Shown here: positions 49,521 through 61,725 of the stretch, one piece after another | Layout of the letters: every line of letters starts with the position of its first letter | How positions within the stretch are numbered: the stretch's first letter is position 1 | NCBI GenBank assembly: GCA_017454745.1 | Contig: JAFTCL010000044.1 | Span: forward strand, 1 to 64,000 | DNA length: 64,000 nt | Source: Kiritimatiellia bacterium | GTDB taxonomy: Bacteria > Verrucomicrobiota > Kiritimatiellia > RFP12 > UBA1067 | Direction: 5' to 3' | Program-made: the position numbers and the translations under genes | The notes under the pieces: generated by a model | What the model saw: the letters and a program-made list of their open reading frames with translations, nothing else | Told to the model about the DNA's origin: nothing | Databases searched by the model: none

Positions 49521-49931
49521 TTACTTAGACTGAATGGCATCCGTGAAAGCCTTGGCGACTTTGAATTTCACGACCGTCTTGGCCGGGATCTTCATCGTCT
49601 CGCCGGTGGCGGGATTGCGGCCCTTGCGGGCAGGCTTCTTCTGCTTGGAGAACTTGCCGATGCCGGGAATAACGATGCCTTTGGCATCCTTGGCGCCAGC
49701 GTAAGCGATTGCGACCAGACGATCAAAGACCGCGGTAATCTGAGTCTTGGTGATTCCGCCGGTAGTGGCCAAATCAGCAAGAATGGCAGACTTGGTGGTC
49801 GGGGTGGCAGCCTTCGCCTTCTTGGCGGGAGCCGCTTTCTTGGCAGGAGCTGCTTCCTTGGCGGGAGCCGCTTTCTTAGCAGGAGCCGCCTTCTTCGCGG
49901 GTGCTGCTTTCTTAGTTGCTTTTGTAGCCAT
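49521..49931 (-). CDS. HU-family DNA-binding protein with Lys/Ala/Pro-rich N-terminal tail
   Basis: 136 residues; the body (about 46-136) is the HU/IHF fold: TKSAILADLATTGGITKTQ, then IPGIGKFSKQKKPARKGRNPATGE, the DNA-binding arm, and KVAKAFTDAI at the end. Residues 1-45 are a tail of six KKAAPA-type repeats, like the tails of histone H1 and of eukaryote-like HU variants in some bacteria. HU bends and compacts DNA; the tail probably adds charge contacts. AGGAG lies about 7 nt before the ATG, and the gene ends in a strong terminator. Upstream, the 183-nt gap to the polyprenyl synthetase gene is AT-rich and probably holds the promoter, but no single best box stands out. Confidence 0.93.
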   Translation of the reverse strand: MATKATKKAAPAKKAAPAKKAAPAKEAAPAKKAAPAKKAKAATPTTKSAILADLATTGGITKTQITAVFDRLVAIAYAGAKDAKGIVIPGIGKFSKQKKPARKGRNPATGETMKIPAKTVVKFKVAKAFTDAIQSK

Positions 49932-50114
49932 GATGTTACTCCTAATTGGTTAATCCAATGTGCTGGAACTTCCAACAACACCAATAGCATTAACTATTTT
50001 TGCATAATAATCAACATTAAAATGCAAAAAAATCAAAAAAACCTTTAAAAATAGGGCATTTGGGGGGTGATAATCGTTTTTAGCCCCTAAAATCAAGGGT
50101 CTGAACGCTGTCGG

Positions 50115-51086
50115 TTAACGATTATTGAAGATTGTTTGACTTAAACTTTCCAATAATTCGCGCAAAGGAACTGCCGGAATTTCTGCTATCAGACGCATTA
50201 TTTGGCCGCGATAGTCATCGCACATGCGGTTGATTTGGGTGGGGATATCGGAACGGGCAATTAATTCGCCGAGGCGCTGCAGCGGCAATTGACGGTCGTT
50301 ATTGATCCAAAGCTCGTCAACCGCGGCCTTTATCGCCGGATCGGAACTGGCGCAGGCTGCCGCCAGATACGCGGTGGGGCGAATGGATTGAAGATCGCCG
50401 GTACGCCCGGGGTGCGGCGAGAAATCGTCACGGTCATCCATCAGCTGGTAAGTGATGCCGAAGAACCTGCTTAACACGGATAGCCGCGAACGGATTTCCT
50501 CAGTCGCTCCGGCGGCGGCGGCGCCAATCTGCACCGCGACTTCAAATGCCGAGGCGGTTTTAAGTTCGTAGAGCCGGATGGCCAAATCAAGCGTAAGCGG
50601 GGCAGGGGTACGGCAGTATTCAAGTTCCCAACCCTGTCCTTGCGAGAGCCGCGAGTGGCCGTCGGCGGCGATCCGGACGAGTTCCGCCCGAACCTCGGGA
50701 TGGAACGGGGCGGCGGTCAACAAACGATATCCCGCACCGATCAGCCAGTCCCCGACGTTGATCGCGAACGGAATCCCGTAGCGGGCGTGAACCGTTGGAA
50801 GGCCGTAGCGTTCGTCGTCGTTGTCTTCGATGTCGTCGTGGATGAGCGACGCCTTGTGGAAACATTCCACCGCCACAGCGGCCGGTATGATGGCTTGGGT
50901 GTCGGTACCACCCAGCGATTGAAATACCTTATAGGTCAGCAAGGGCCGCCAGCGTTTGCCGTCGGAACCCACCCAGGCGATGGCGGCGCGTTCGGTTTCG
51001 GTGTCGCCAACGCCGATTATCCGCGACAACGCGGAGACGGAGAACCATTCGGCAAGCGGATCGGTAGGGGAGGTCTGTTCGGTCAT
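50115..51086 (-). CDS. Polyprenyl (farnesyl/geranylgeranyl/octaprenyl-type) diphosphate synthase
   Basis: 323 residues. Trans-isoprenyl synthase motifs: the first Asp-rich motif in LIHDDIEDND near 90 and the second in MDDRDDF near 220, plus GKRWRPLL near 45 and QGQGWELEY. It condenses isopentenyl diphosphate with an allylic diphosphate to make a prenyl chain for quinones or lipid carriers. Product length cannot be read with confidence. The helical part between the two Asp motifs matches family length. It starts 14 nt after the Na/Pi gene, so it is probably on that transcript. Confidence 0.88.
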   Translation of the reverse strand: MTEQTSPTDPLAEWFSVSALSRIIGVGDTETERAAIAWVGSDGKRWRPLLTYKVFQSLGGTDTQAIIPAAVAVECFHKASLIHDDIEDNDDERYGLPTVHARYGIPFAINVGDWLIGAGYRLLTAAPFHPEVRAELVRIAADGHSRLSQGQGWELEYCRTPAPLTLDLAIRLYELKTASAFEVAVQIGAAAAGATEEIRSRLSVLSRFFGITYQLMDDRDDFSPHPGRTGDLQSIRPTAYLAAACASSDPAIKAAVDELWINNDRQLPLQRLGELIARSDIPTQINRMCDDYRGQIMRLIAEIPAVPLRELLESLSQTIFNNR

Positions 51087-51100
51087 GGTCAGTCACGCGC

Positions 51101-52747
51101 TCATTTGCCGCCGCTGAGGGCCTCGGCGATGTTAAGGCCGTGATCCTTGATTTTACGGTAATCGAGCATTGCGTCCAGCAGGTAAACGCAGGAAACCGGT
51201 GAGCAGACTTTATTAGCCAACCGGTCCATGCTCTGCTTGCGGTATTCCTTGAAATTGCCGGTGAACCGGTCACTGGCCGTTCGAAGCGCCAAAAGCTGCT
51301 CGGCATTTCTGGAGAGCAGGACTTTACGCAAATTGGACAGATAGTCGGTGACCTGGTTGTGCAGGGAGAGAATCTGGCTTTTCCCGACTTCCGAGAATTT
51401 GACCTCTTGGTTGCTGCTGCGGATGATGAGTTTCTGGAGCGCGGCGATATAGTCTCCGACCGATTCGTATTCGCCGGTGATGCGGAGCTGGGTACGGGCA
51501 TCGTTCATCTGGTCCTGAGTCATTTCGCTGGTTAGAATCTGGCTTAGGAAGGTGACGATTTCGCGCTGCATCTGGTCAAGGTTGTCCTCGGACTTGAAGA
51601 TGGCCTGCTCGCGGTCCGGGTCACGGTCCTCGTTGTTCCAGTTCTCTTTCAGGTCATCGAGCATCTTGGCGCAGATATCCGCCATGCGCAGAATCTCGTG
51701 TTCGGATTGCCGCAAAGCCAGCACTGGGGTTGACAGCAACCGGGCGTCGAAAAAGCACAGATGCGGGATCCCGTCGTCCTCGCTTTCCGGACAGATCAAC
51801 ATCAGCAATTTGATAAAGGGCGTAACCAGAGGAAGGAAGAGTAGCACCAGAATAACGTTGAACATCGAGTGGGCCAGCGCGATTTCGTTGGCGATGCTGA
51901 TTCCTTCCGGGGATACCAGTTTAACCAGTTTCACGTATACGGTGAAAAACGGGATGATTACCAGCACGCCGATAATCTTGGTAAGGGTGTGCGCCCATGC
52001 GACGCGAACTCCGGCCCGGTTCGCGCCCAGCGAGGCCAGGATGGCCGGCATGGCCGCGCCGATGTTCTGCCCCAACACCAACGCGGCGGCGGTATCAAAG
52101 GTCATGAAGCCGGTGTTGGCCATCGAGATGGTAATGCCGACGGTGGCGGAGCTGGACTGCATGATGGCCGTGACAGTAGAACCGAGCAATACGCATTTTA
52201 ACAAACCCCAGATGGTGTTGGGGTTAAGCGTCTTGAACCACTCTTTTACTTCCGGGAGGGCCGCGAACGGCTCCATGCCGGTCTGCATCAGTTCCAACCC
52301 GTAGAAGACCATGCCCAACCCCATAACCAGCAGCGCGGTGTAACGGATCCGGTCTTTTTGGGTGAACAGGAACGCGAATGTCGCCAACCCCAGCAGTGGC
52401 AGCCCGTATTTGGTGACGTTCAAAGCCACGATCCAGGCGGTAACCGTGGTGCCGATGTCTGCGCCCAGAATCACGCCGATGGCGGGCTTGAGCGACATCA
52501 GTCCGGCGGTGACCATTGAGATAACCATTACCGAGGTTACGGAGCTCGATTGGATGATGCCGGTAACTCCCGCGCCGGTCAGACAGGCTTTAAAGCGGTT
52601 GTCGGTGACGCTGGCGATCATGTGGCGAAGCTTGGATCCCGCCACACCCTGCATACCGTCAGACATGTTTTTCATTCCGAGCAGGAACAGGGCCAGACCG
52701 CCGATAACAAAAGAAATCGTCTTAACAATGTCGATAGTTTCGTCCAT
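51101..52747 (-). CDS. Na+/phosphate cotransporter family protein with PhoU-like domain
   Basis: 548 residues. N-terminal eight to nine membrane helices contain two inverted repeats of the family with the QSSS signatures (GIIQSSSVTSVM near 65, IMQSSSATVGITISM near 205) that bind Na+ and phosphate. From about 340 a cytoplasmic PhoU-like helical domain follows. It probably imports or exports inorganic phosphate with sodium at the inner membrane (NptA/YjbB type). No Shine-Dalgarno sequence precedes the ATG, and the -10 of the promoter lies only 8 nt upstream, so the mRNA may be leaderless. The polyprenyl synthetase gene follows within 14 nt. Confidence 0.92.
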   Translation of the reverse strand: MDETIDIVKTISFVIGGLALFLLGMKNMSDGMQGVAGSKLRHMIASVTDNRFKACLTGAGVTGIIQSSSVTSVMVISMVTAGLMSLKPAIGVILGADIGTTVTAWIVALNVTKYGLPLLGLATFAFLFTQKDRIRYTALLVMGLGMVFYGLELMQTGMEPFAALPEVKEWFKTLNPNTIWGLLKCVLLGSTVTAIMQSSSATVGITISMANTGFMTFDTAAALVLGQNIGAAMPAILASLGANRAGVRVAWAHTLTKIIGVLVIIPFFTVYVKLVKLVSPEGISIANEIALAHSMFNVILVLLFLPLVTPFIKLLMLICPESEDDGIPHLCFFDARLLSTPVLALRQSEHEILRMADICAKMLDDLKENWNNEDRDPDREQAIFKSEDNLDQMQREIVTFLSQILTSEMTQDQMNDARTQLRITGEYESVGDYIAALQKLIIRSSNQEVKFSEVGKSQILSLHNQVTDYLSNLRKVLLSRNAEQLLALRTASDRFTGNFKEYRKQSMDRLANKVCSPVSCVYLLDAMLDYRKIKDHGLNIAEALSGGK

Positions 52748-52755
52748 GGCAAGAT

Positions 52756-52784
52756 ATCATACCTAAAAAATCGCCCGCAAACAA
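52756..52784 (-). promoter_or_regulatory. Promoter candidate of the Na/Pi gene
   Basis: Minus strand: TTGTTT (52784-52779), a 17-bp spacer, then TATGAT (52761-52756). The predicted start of transcription is within about 3 nt of the ATG at 52747. Confidence 0.5.
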
Positions 52785-52854
52785 GCGCAAACGCGGTTTG
52801 AGCCGAATTTTTCAAAACTGTCGCACGGGACGGGGCAACGGAAGCATTTCACAC

Positions 52855-52884
52855 TTGCAAAATCGGGGGCGGTTTTGGTAAAAT
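52855..52884 (+). promoter_or_regulatory. Promoter of the alpha-galactosidase to smc gene group
   Basis: TTGCAA (52855-52860), an 18-bp spacer ending TTGG, then TAAAAT (52879-52884), followed by AACAC. Identical over 14 bp to the cluster promoter at 33117-33130. Confidence 0.6.
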
Positions 52885-52917
52885 AACACTACCTTTTAAC
52901 TCTAATTGGGAGTAGTT

Positions 52918-56288
<3,371 letters not shown>

Positions 56289-56318
56289 TCTAACCCGTTC
56301 CGATTGGGAGGTTGTGAC

Positions 56319-57182
56319 ATGAGCAGATGGTTAATCGCGATATTGGTGTTTGGATTGGTGTCCGCCGCCGACGCGCAGATGAAACGTACCCTGACGCCTT
56401 TGAACACCAGACGTGGGGGGCGTAGCCGTGACGTAATGCAGAACGGCGGAATGTCCGGAAACAAAGGATCGTCCGCGGTTAAGCCCTCGACCCCTTCGGA
56501 ATCATCCGAAGAACGAAAGGTTGAACATGTGGATTTCCTCGGTCCGGAAAAGGGGTGGGGGTTCGTTACCAAGGGCACTCCGTATTTTGGGCAGGACGGG
56601 AAAAGCCGCGGCAAATTGGACGCCGGCACCCCGTTCAAATACAACGGCATCAAGAACTCGAAAGAGGCGTCGATGCTGGTCAGCCAGGCCAAGCTGTCAG
56701 ACGGCACATGGGTTGGCCCGGTGTTGATCGACTGCCGCGAGGTGACGGTGTACAGCGGCGAGTACGAAAAAATCGATCCCGGCACTTTGGGACGGCTTCA
56801 GCGCTATTACGTGTTGAACGGCAAGGTGGCGGACCGCAGGAAATATTTGGAAGAGCAGGAATACCGGAAAAACCCGCATTTCGAATCGGCCAAGGCGGCG
56901 GTAAAGAAGTATCAGGATTCGATAGCGCTGGCAGCGGAGAAGGAAAAGGAGATGAACCGCCAGACCGGCATACGGCGCTCCAAACTTCAGGATGAGCTGC
57001 GCACGATGAAATACGAGCAGGAGAAGCTCAAAACGGCGGCCACTGCGGAAAACCGCAAGTACAAAGAGTGGAAAGAGAGCCATCCGATCGATCAGCAAAA
57101 ACTTGACCGCGATCCCGAATTGCAAAATCTGCTTAAACAGCAGGCCGAATTGGGAATCAAGGTGAATGAAAAAGGGAACTGA
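56319..57182 (+). CDS. Secreted protein with C-terminal coiled coil, unknown function
   Basis: 287 residues. The ATG at 56319 follows GGGAGG at about 8 nt. Signal peptide ([18 protein letters not shown]). A disordered, basic and Ser-rich region lies at 20-70. A beta domain at about 75-165 ([45 protein letters not shown]) may be SH3-like. Residues 190-280 form a charged coiled coil ([30 protein letters not shown]). No enzymatic motif. It ends 7 nt before the chosen rph start. An envelope role is inferred from export. Confidence 0.72.
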   Translation: MSRWLIAILVFGLVSAADAQMKRTLTPLNTRRGGRSRDVMQNGGMSGNKGSSAVKPSTPSESSEERKVEHVDFLGPEKGWGFVTKGTPYFGQDGKSRGKLDAGTPFKYNGIKNSKEASMLVSQAKLSDGTWVGPVLIDCREVTVYSGEYEKIDPGTLGRLQRYYVLNGKVADRRKYLEEQEYRKNPHFESAKAAVKKYQDSIALAAEKEKEMNRQTGIRRSKLQDELRTMKYEQEKLKTAATAENRKYKEWKESHPIDQQKLDRDPELQNLLKQQAELGIKVNEKGN

Positions 57183-57189
57183 CACAGCA

Positions 57190-57894
57190 ATGAAACGGAA
57201 GGACGGATTACGCCCGGTGACGATTGAGCGGGGGTACACCTGCCATGCGCCGGGTTCGGTCTTGATTAAGCAGGGCAACACATGGGTGTTGTGCACCGCC
57301 AGTGTTGAGGATAAGGCCCCGCCGTTTCTGCGCGGTACCGGCAAGGGCTGGCTTACCGCTGAATACGGAATGTTGCCGGGCAGTACTGTGACGCGGAAAG
57401 AGCGCGACATCAAACGCGGCAAGCCCGACGCGCGCGGCACGGAGATCGGGCGGCTGATCGGAAGGGCGTTGCGGGCCGCGTTGGATTTGGATAAACTCGG
57501 CGAACGCACCATCACCATCGACTGCGATGTGTTGCAGGCGGATGGCGGCACCCGGTGCGCGTCTATCACCGGCGGTATGGTGGCGTTGGCCGACGCGCTG
57601 GACAAGCTGGTGGCGGACGGCGTTCTGGAATCCTCTCCGCTGTTGCGCTGGGTGTCGGCGGTTAGCGTGGGCATTTGCGGCGGCGTGCCGACTTTGGATT
57701 TGGATTACGAGCACGATTCCAGCGCGGATGTGGACCTGAATGTGGTAATGACCGACGACGGTCGTTTTGTCGAGCTTCAGGGCACCGCCGAACACGAGCC
57801 GTTCACCGATGAACAGCTGGACGCGCTCAAAACTTTGGCGAAGAAAGGCAACCGTCAACTGTCAAAACTTCAGAAAGCGTGCAGAAATGGTTAA
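57190..57894 (+). CDS. rph: Ribonuclease PH
   Basis: 234 residues from the ATG at 57190 (the typical MKRKDG start); an ATG at 57166 would overlap the upstream gene by 17 nt. RNase PH marks: [47 protein letters not shown] (phosphate-binding Arg), [14 protein letters not shown] and [21 protein letters not shown] phosphorolytic 3'-5' exoribonuclease that trims tRNA precursors, acting as a hexamer in the cytoplasm. Its last 8 nt overlap the start of the UDP-glucuronate decarboxylase gene. Confidence 0.95.
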   Translation: MKRKDGLRPVTIERGYTCHAPGSVLIKQGNTWVLCTASVEDKAPPFLRGTGKGWLTAEYGMLPGSTVTRKERDIKRGKPDARGTEIGRLIGRALRAALDLDKLGERTITIDCDVLQADGGTRCASITGGMVALADALDKLVADGVLESSPLLRWVSAVSVGICGGVPTLDLDYEHDSSADVDLNVVMTDDGRFVELQGTAEHEPFTDEQLDALKTLAKKGNRQLSKLQKACRNG

Positions 57895-58855
57895 AAAATC
57901 GTTAATCACCGGCGGCGCCGGATTCATCGGGTCGCATCTGGCCAAATGTTTGTTGGACGCCGGCCACGAAGTCACCGTGCTGGACAATCTTTTCACCGGC
58001 ACCAAGGCCAACATATACCAGTTGTTGGACAACCCGCGCTTCACCTTCATGTTGCATGACGTGACACAGCCGTTCTGGGGACAGTTTGACGAAATATACA
58101 ATCTCGCTTGCCCGGCCTCGCCGATCCATTACCAGCGTAATCCGGTGGAGACCATCAAAACCTCGTTTCTGGGCATGATGAACGTTTTGGAACTGGCGTT
58201 GAAAACCAAAGCCAAAGTCTTCCACACCTCGACTTCGGAAATTTACGGCGACCCGTTCGTCCATCCGCAACCGGAATCCTATTGGGGTAACGTCAACACC
58301 ATCGGCATCCGCAGTTGCTACGACGAAGGCAAGCGTGCGGCCGAGACCCTTTGCTCCGACTATGTGCGCGAGTACGGATTGGATGTCCGGATGATCCGCA
58401 TTTTCAACACCTACGGACCGCACATGCATCCGCAGGACGGCAGGGTGATCAGCAATTTCATCATGCAGGCGCTGCACAACCGCAACATAACTTTGTTCGG
58501 CGACGGTACCCAGACCCGCAGTTTCCAATACGTGGACGACCTGATCCGCGCCGTCCGGCTCTTTATGGAATTGCCGCACAGCAGGGTTAAGGAATTTTTC
58601 AAAGACCACGGAATGAGCGTTCCGGTGTTGAATGTCGGCAACCCCGGCGAATACACCATTCGCGAGTTGGCGGAAGAGACGCTTCGGCAGATTCCGGAAA
58701 GCAAGAGCCAGCTGGTTTACGAGCCGTTGCCAAAAGACGACCCTAAGCGGCGCAAACCGGATATTTCTTTGGCGGGCGAGTTGTTGGGGTGGACTCCTGA
58801 TGTTCCGTTGCAGACCGGGCTGGCGCGCACCATCGAGTATTTCCGTAGCATTTAA
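57887..58855 (+). CDS. UDP-glucuronate decarboxylase (UXS, SDR family)
   Basis: 322 residues from the ATG at 57887, which overlaps the rph stop; the longer frame upstream is only the rph shadow. Extended SDR marks: [11 protein letters not shown] at the N-terminus, [10 protein letters not shown] and the catalytic Tyr/Lys in [13 protein letters not shown]. The pattern [20 protein letters not shown] is specific to UXS. It converts UDP-glucuronate to UDP-xylose with bound NAD, supplying nucleotide sugar for exopolysaccharide or lipopolysaccharide. Length matches soluble bacterial UXS. No other glycan-synthesis gene is adjacent, but a GT4 gene lies at 10826. Confidence 0.92.
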   Translation: MVKKSLITGGAGFIGSHLAKCLLDAGHEVTVLDNLFTGTKANIYQLLDNPRFTFMLHDVTQPFWGQFDEIYNLACPASPIHYQRNPVETIKTSFLGMMNVLELALKTKAKVFHTSTSEIYGDPFVHPQPESYWGNVNTIGIRSCYDEGKRAAETLCSDYVREYGLDVRMIRIFNTYGPHMHPQDGRVISNFIMQALHNRNITLFGDGTQTRSFQYVDDLIRAVRLFMELPHSRVKEFFKDHGMSVPVLNVGNPGEYTIRELAEETLRQIPESKSQLVYEPLPKDDPKRRKPDISLAGELLGWTPDVPLQTGLARTIEYFRSI

Positions 58856-58874
58856 GTGACAAGGCAGGGCAGGC

Positions 58875-59525
58875 ATGACGTTTAAATCGACTAACCGGGC
58901 GGTTGAACATTGGACAAGGTTGTGCGCGGCATTACTGGCGGCGTTGACGCTTGGCGGTTGCGCGCTGCCGCCGCGCGGCGATTCCTCGGCAATGTCGATT
59001 CCCTGCACCTACCGGTTCAAAATGTTGAGCCGGCCCGAAGATCAAAGTCGGGTGGAGGCCGCCATCCGTTCGGTGGCGGTGCCGGGCACCTTGACCAAAG
59101 GCGGCAGCAACTCCTATCCTGAATACCGTTTCCGCGTGGCACGGATGGCCGACCTCGACCGGCTCAACCCGAAACTGGTATTCGGTTCTTCATCGACGCT
59201 GTGGCATAAACGCAACCGAGCGTTAAATGTGCGTACGGCCGGGGTTGAGTTCACTTTTGACTCTACCGACGTGTCCGCTTCGGCGGTCACCACCGTAACG
59301 TTCAACGTGAAACCCGGTTCCCGCCTGTACTACAAAGATTCCGGCAACCGGGAGATTGACATTACCTCCAAGGTTGATTCCTCCGGTCGGGTGGTTCTGC
59401 CGCTGACCTTGCGCGAGGGACAGAAATTCGTTTACGCCCGGGCGATTAAGGGTATGGTCACCAGATACATCCGCATCAACATCTTCACCAATGAGGTAAA
59501 GGATGTGTCGGCGAGCGAGTATTGA
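58875..59525 (+). CDS. Putative lipoprotein, unknown function
   Basis: 216 residues with a lipoprotein signal (CAALLAALTLGGC, lipobox LGGC near residue 29). The mature part is beta-rich: RFKMLSRPEDQSRVEAAI, PEYRFRVARMADLD, TVTFNVKPGSRLYY and VVLPLTLREGQKFVYARA. This looks like an outer-membrane-anchored beta-sandwich, but I do not recognise the family. It lies 19 nt after UXS and overlaps the upstream end of the next open frame by 4 nt; the next real start is at 59567. Confidence 0.7.
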   Translation: MTFKSTNRAVEHWTRLCAALLAALTLGGCALPPRGDSSAMSIPCTYRFKMLSRPEDQSRVEAAIRSVAVPGTLTKGGSNSYPEYRFRVARMADLDRLNPKLVFGSSSTLWHKRNRALNVRTAGVEFTFDSTDVSASAVTTVTFNVKPGSRLYYKDSGNREIDITSKVDSSGRVVLPLTLREGQKFVYARAIKGMVTRYIRINIFTNEVKDVSASEY

Positions 59526-59566
59526 TTTTTAGCGGTCGCGTTTGCCATGCGGCGGAGGGATTTGAA

Positions 59567-60307
59567 ATGTTGGACAAGACAGCGTTGGTAACCGGGGCCG
59601 GCAAAGGAATCGGCCGGGCAATTGCGAAGTCGCTGGCAGGTGACGGTTTCCGGGTGGCGGTACATTACCGTAACTCCAGCGAAGCTGCGGAACGCACCGT
59701 GGCGGAGATTAACGCTAACGGCGGTTGCGCCCGAATGTTTAAGGCCGACCTTACCGATCCGGCGGCAATCGACGTGCTGGTAAAAGCGGTGGAAGCCGAT
59801 TTCGGCCCGCTCCACACGCTGGTGTGCAATGCCGGGATAATCCAGTCCATGCCACTGTCTTTCACCACCATCGACCAGTGGCGGCAGGTCCACGCCGCCA
59901 ATCTTGATGCCGCCTTTTTACTGACCAAGGCGGTGTCGCGACTGCTGGCCCGTCGCAAATGCGGCCGTATCATCTACATCTCGTCCGACGCCGGACTGAT
60001 GGGCGATCTGATGCGCGGCGCCTACAGCTCGTCCAAAGCGGGGTTGCTGGGGCTATGCCGAACCGCGGCCCGCGAGCTGGCCGCGTCGAACGTAACCGCC
60101 AATGCCGTAGCCCCCGGTATTATCAGCACCGACATGACTGCGGACACGCCGGACGCGCGGCGTCAAAAGCAGTTGGCAATGATCCCGCTGGGCCGTTACG
60201 GCGCACCGGAGGAAGTCGCGGCGGCGGTGCGTTTTCTGGCATCGGATGACGCTTCGTACATTACCGGGCAGACGCTGGTGGTGGATGGCGGATTAAACAC
60301 CAAGTAG
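59567..60307 (+). CDS. fabG: 3-oxoacyl-ACP reductase (FabG-like SDR)
   Basis: 246 residues from the ATG at 59567, which follows GGAGGGA; the frame is open to 59522 without a site. Classical SDR marks: TGAGKGIGRAIA, CNAGI, the catalytic YSSSKAG and the C-terminal GQTLVVDGGLNT. Length and sequence fit FabG, which reduces 3-oxoacyl-ACP with NADPH in fatty-acid synthesis, but SDRs of this type also act on other substrates. The rest of the fatty-acid genes are not in the window. A secreted protein gene follows after 13 nt. Confidence 0.82.
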   Translation: MLDKTALVTGAGKGIGRAIAKSLAGDGFRVAVHYRNSSEAAERTVAEINANGGCARMFKADLTDPAAIDVLVKAVEADFGPLHTLVCNAGIIQSMPLSFTTIDQWRQVHAANLDAAFLLTKAVSRLLARRKCGRIIYISSDAGLMGDLMRGAYSSSKAGLLGLCRTAARELAASNVTANAVAPGIISTDMTADTPDARRQKQLAMIPLGRYGAPEEVAAAVRFLASDDASYITGQTLVVDGGLNTK

Positions 60308-60320
60308 AAGAGAGGTGCGC

Positions 60321-61703
60321 ATGAATTTTTTTGGCTTAAAATTGTGGGGTTTGCTCTTTTTGTCCATATCCGTCAGCGCGATTGCCGCGGAATTTACCGG
60401 CCCGGCCGAATGGAAGCCTGTCCGCACCGATGCGATTAAAAAGTGGAATTCCGAGCAGTTGAAAAAAGCGTCGCCGCGTTATGCGGTCAACGACGGGGTG
60501 GTGGCGGATCTCGACCGGCGCGAGGTCAAAGTATTGGCCGAAGCGGTCGGACACCGTGCGGGGATAACGGCGGAATTCCTGCTGGTCGGACCGCTCAGCG
60601 ACCGCGCCTACGAGGCGTTTGCGGTTACGGTCGCCACGCCGAGCGCGATAATAAAGGCGATGGAGTCGCTGGGGGTGGAACGCGGCGGCGGAGTAGGCAG
60701 CGAGTCGTTCCGGTTCTGGCCGATGGGCGAACGGGTGACGTTGACCGTGCGGGAGTTGGAACGCGACGATTCAAAACCTCTCCCTATAACCGATTTCATT
60801 GCCGACCGGGATGGGGAATTGTCAAAAATCGCTACCGAGGGTTTGATTTTCACCGGCGGCGGTTGGGATGGTTCCGGCCACTGCTTAACCGACACCAATA
60901 TGCCATCATCCGTCTGCTCGCTGTATAACGAACAGTCAACGGTCTTTGATTTGCCGGGCCAGTTTTCGCAAAGCTCGGTTTACGGCCGTCTCTCGATCGG
61001 CAAAAAGTTGGATCACGGCGCGTTGCTGGAGATTACCTTCCGCCCGCTGTTCCCGGCCGACGGTAAGAAACGGGTGGCGCGTTACATGCTGTCGGTCGCG
61101 AAATCTCCCGATGGCAAATACTCCGTATCGCGCAAAGCGTTGGGGGCCACCCCGGCGGTGGATGCCGCCGCAATGCAGTTGGAAAAAGCGCTGGATTGGA
61201 TGAAGGGCGAATCCGCCGCCGGGCGGGATCTGTTCGTGCGGATCGCGATGGACGGCAAGCTGACGCTTAAAGAGGCGGCAGCCGCCGCCAAGGTGTTTTT
61301 AATGTTGGACGGCAAAGGTTTGAAGTTGGACGGCAAAGTTGACGGCGGGGTTTATCCGATGGCGTTTCAGCCGCAGGATAAGTGGCGCGACCGCAAGGAC
61401 CGGGTGCCGCAGCCTTTTGAATTGCATTTGACGCGGGGCACCGACGGCAAGATTGCGAAAAAGTTGACTTTCATCGAGGAAGACTGGTCGGGCGAATCGC
61501 TTGATCCAAAGTTAACCCCGAAAGATTACCCGTTTGAAAATTGGAGCGAACTGCTGCCGTTGGTGCGGAAGACCGGCGGCCCGGAAAACAAAGTCCATCT
61601 GCTGTTTGTCTTTGCGCCGGGCGATTCTGAGTTGAATGAAATCATGCCGGGCGTCAACGCGGTGGCATCCGAATTGCAGCTGGTGTATTTGTTCGCCGAT
61701 TGA
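60321..61703 (+). CDS. Secreted protein of unknown function
   Basis: 460 residues from the ATG at 60321, which follows GAGAGGTG; a GTG 6 nt earlier is possible. Signal peptide (NFFGLKLWGLLFLSISVSAIAA). The mature part has Lys/Asp-rich mixed alpha/beta sequence (AEFTGPAEWKPVRT, RREVKVLAEAVGHRAGI, EGLIFTGGGWDGSGH). The C-terminal third is charged and contains VHLLFVFAPGDSELNE. No motif I recognise; the neighbouring smc gene follows after 22 nt. It could be an envelope protein of a family limited to this phylum, but that is inference. Confidence 0.7.
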   Translation: MNFFGLKLWGLLFLSISVSAIAAEFTGPAEWKPVRTDAIKKWNSEQLKKASPRYAVNDGVVADLDRREVKVLAEAVGHRAGITAEFLLVGPLSDRAYEAFAVTVATPSAIIKAMESLGVERGGGVGSESFRFWPMGERVTLTVRELERDDSKPLPITDFIADRDGELSKIATEGLIFTGGGWDGSGHCLTDTNMPSSVCSLYNEQSTVFDLPGQFSQSSVYGRLSIGKKLDHGALLEITFRPLFPADGKKRVARYMLSVAKSPDGKYSVSRKALGATPAVDAAAMQLEKALDWMKGESAAGRDLFVRIAMDGKLTLKEAAAAAKVFLMLDGKGLKLDGKVDGGVYPMAFQPQDKWRDRKDRVPQPFELHLTRGTDGKIAKKLTFIEEDWSGESLDPKLTPKDYPFENWSELLPLVRKTGGPENKVHLLFVFAPGDSELNEIMPGVNAVASELQLVYLFAD

Positions 61704-61725
61704 CGGCGGCATTGAGGGATTTGCA

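Noticed and set aside
50075-50100. A possible terminator after the polyprenyl synthetase gene
   Set aside because: The stem is only about four pairs (CCCT/AGGG), too weak to call.
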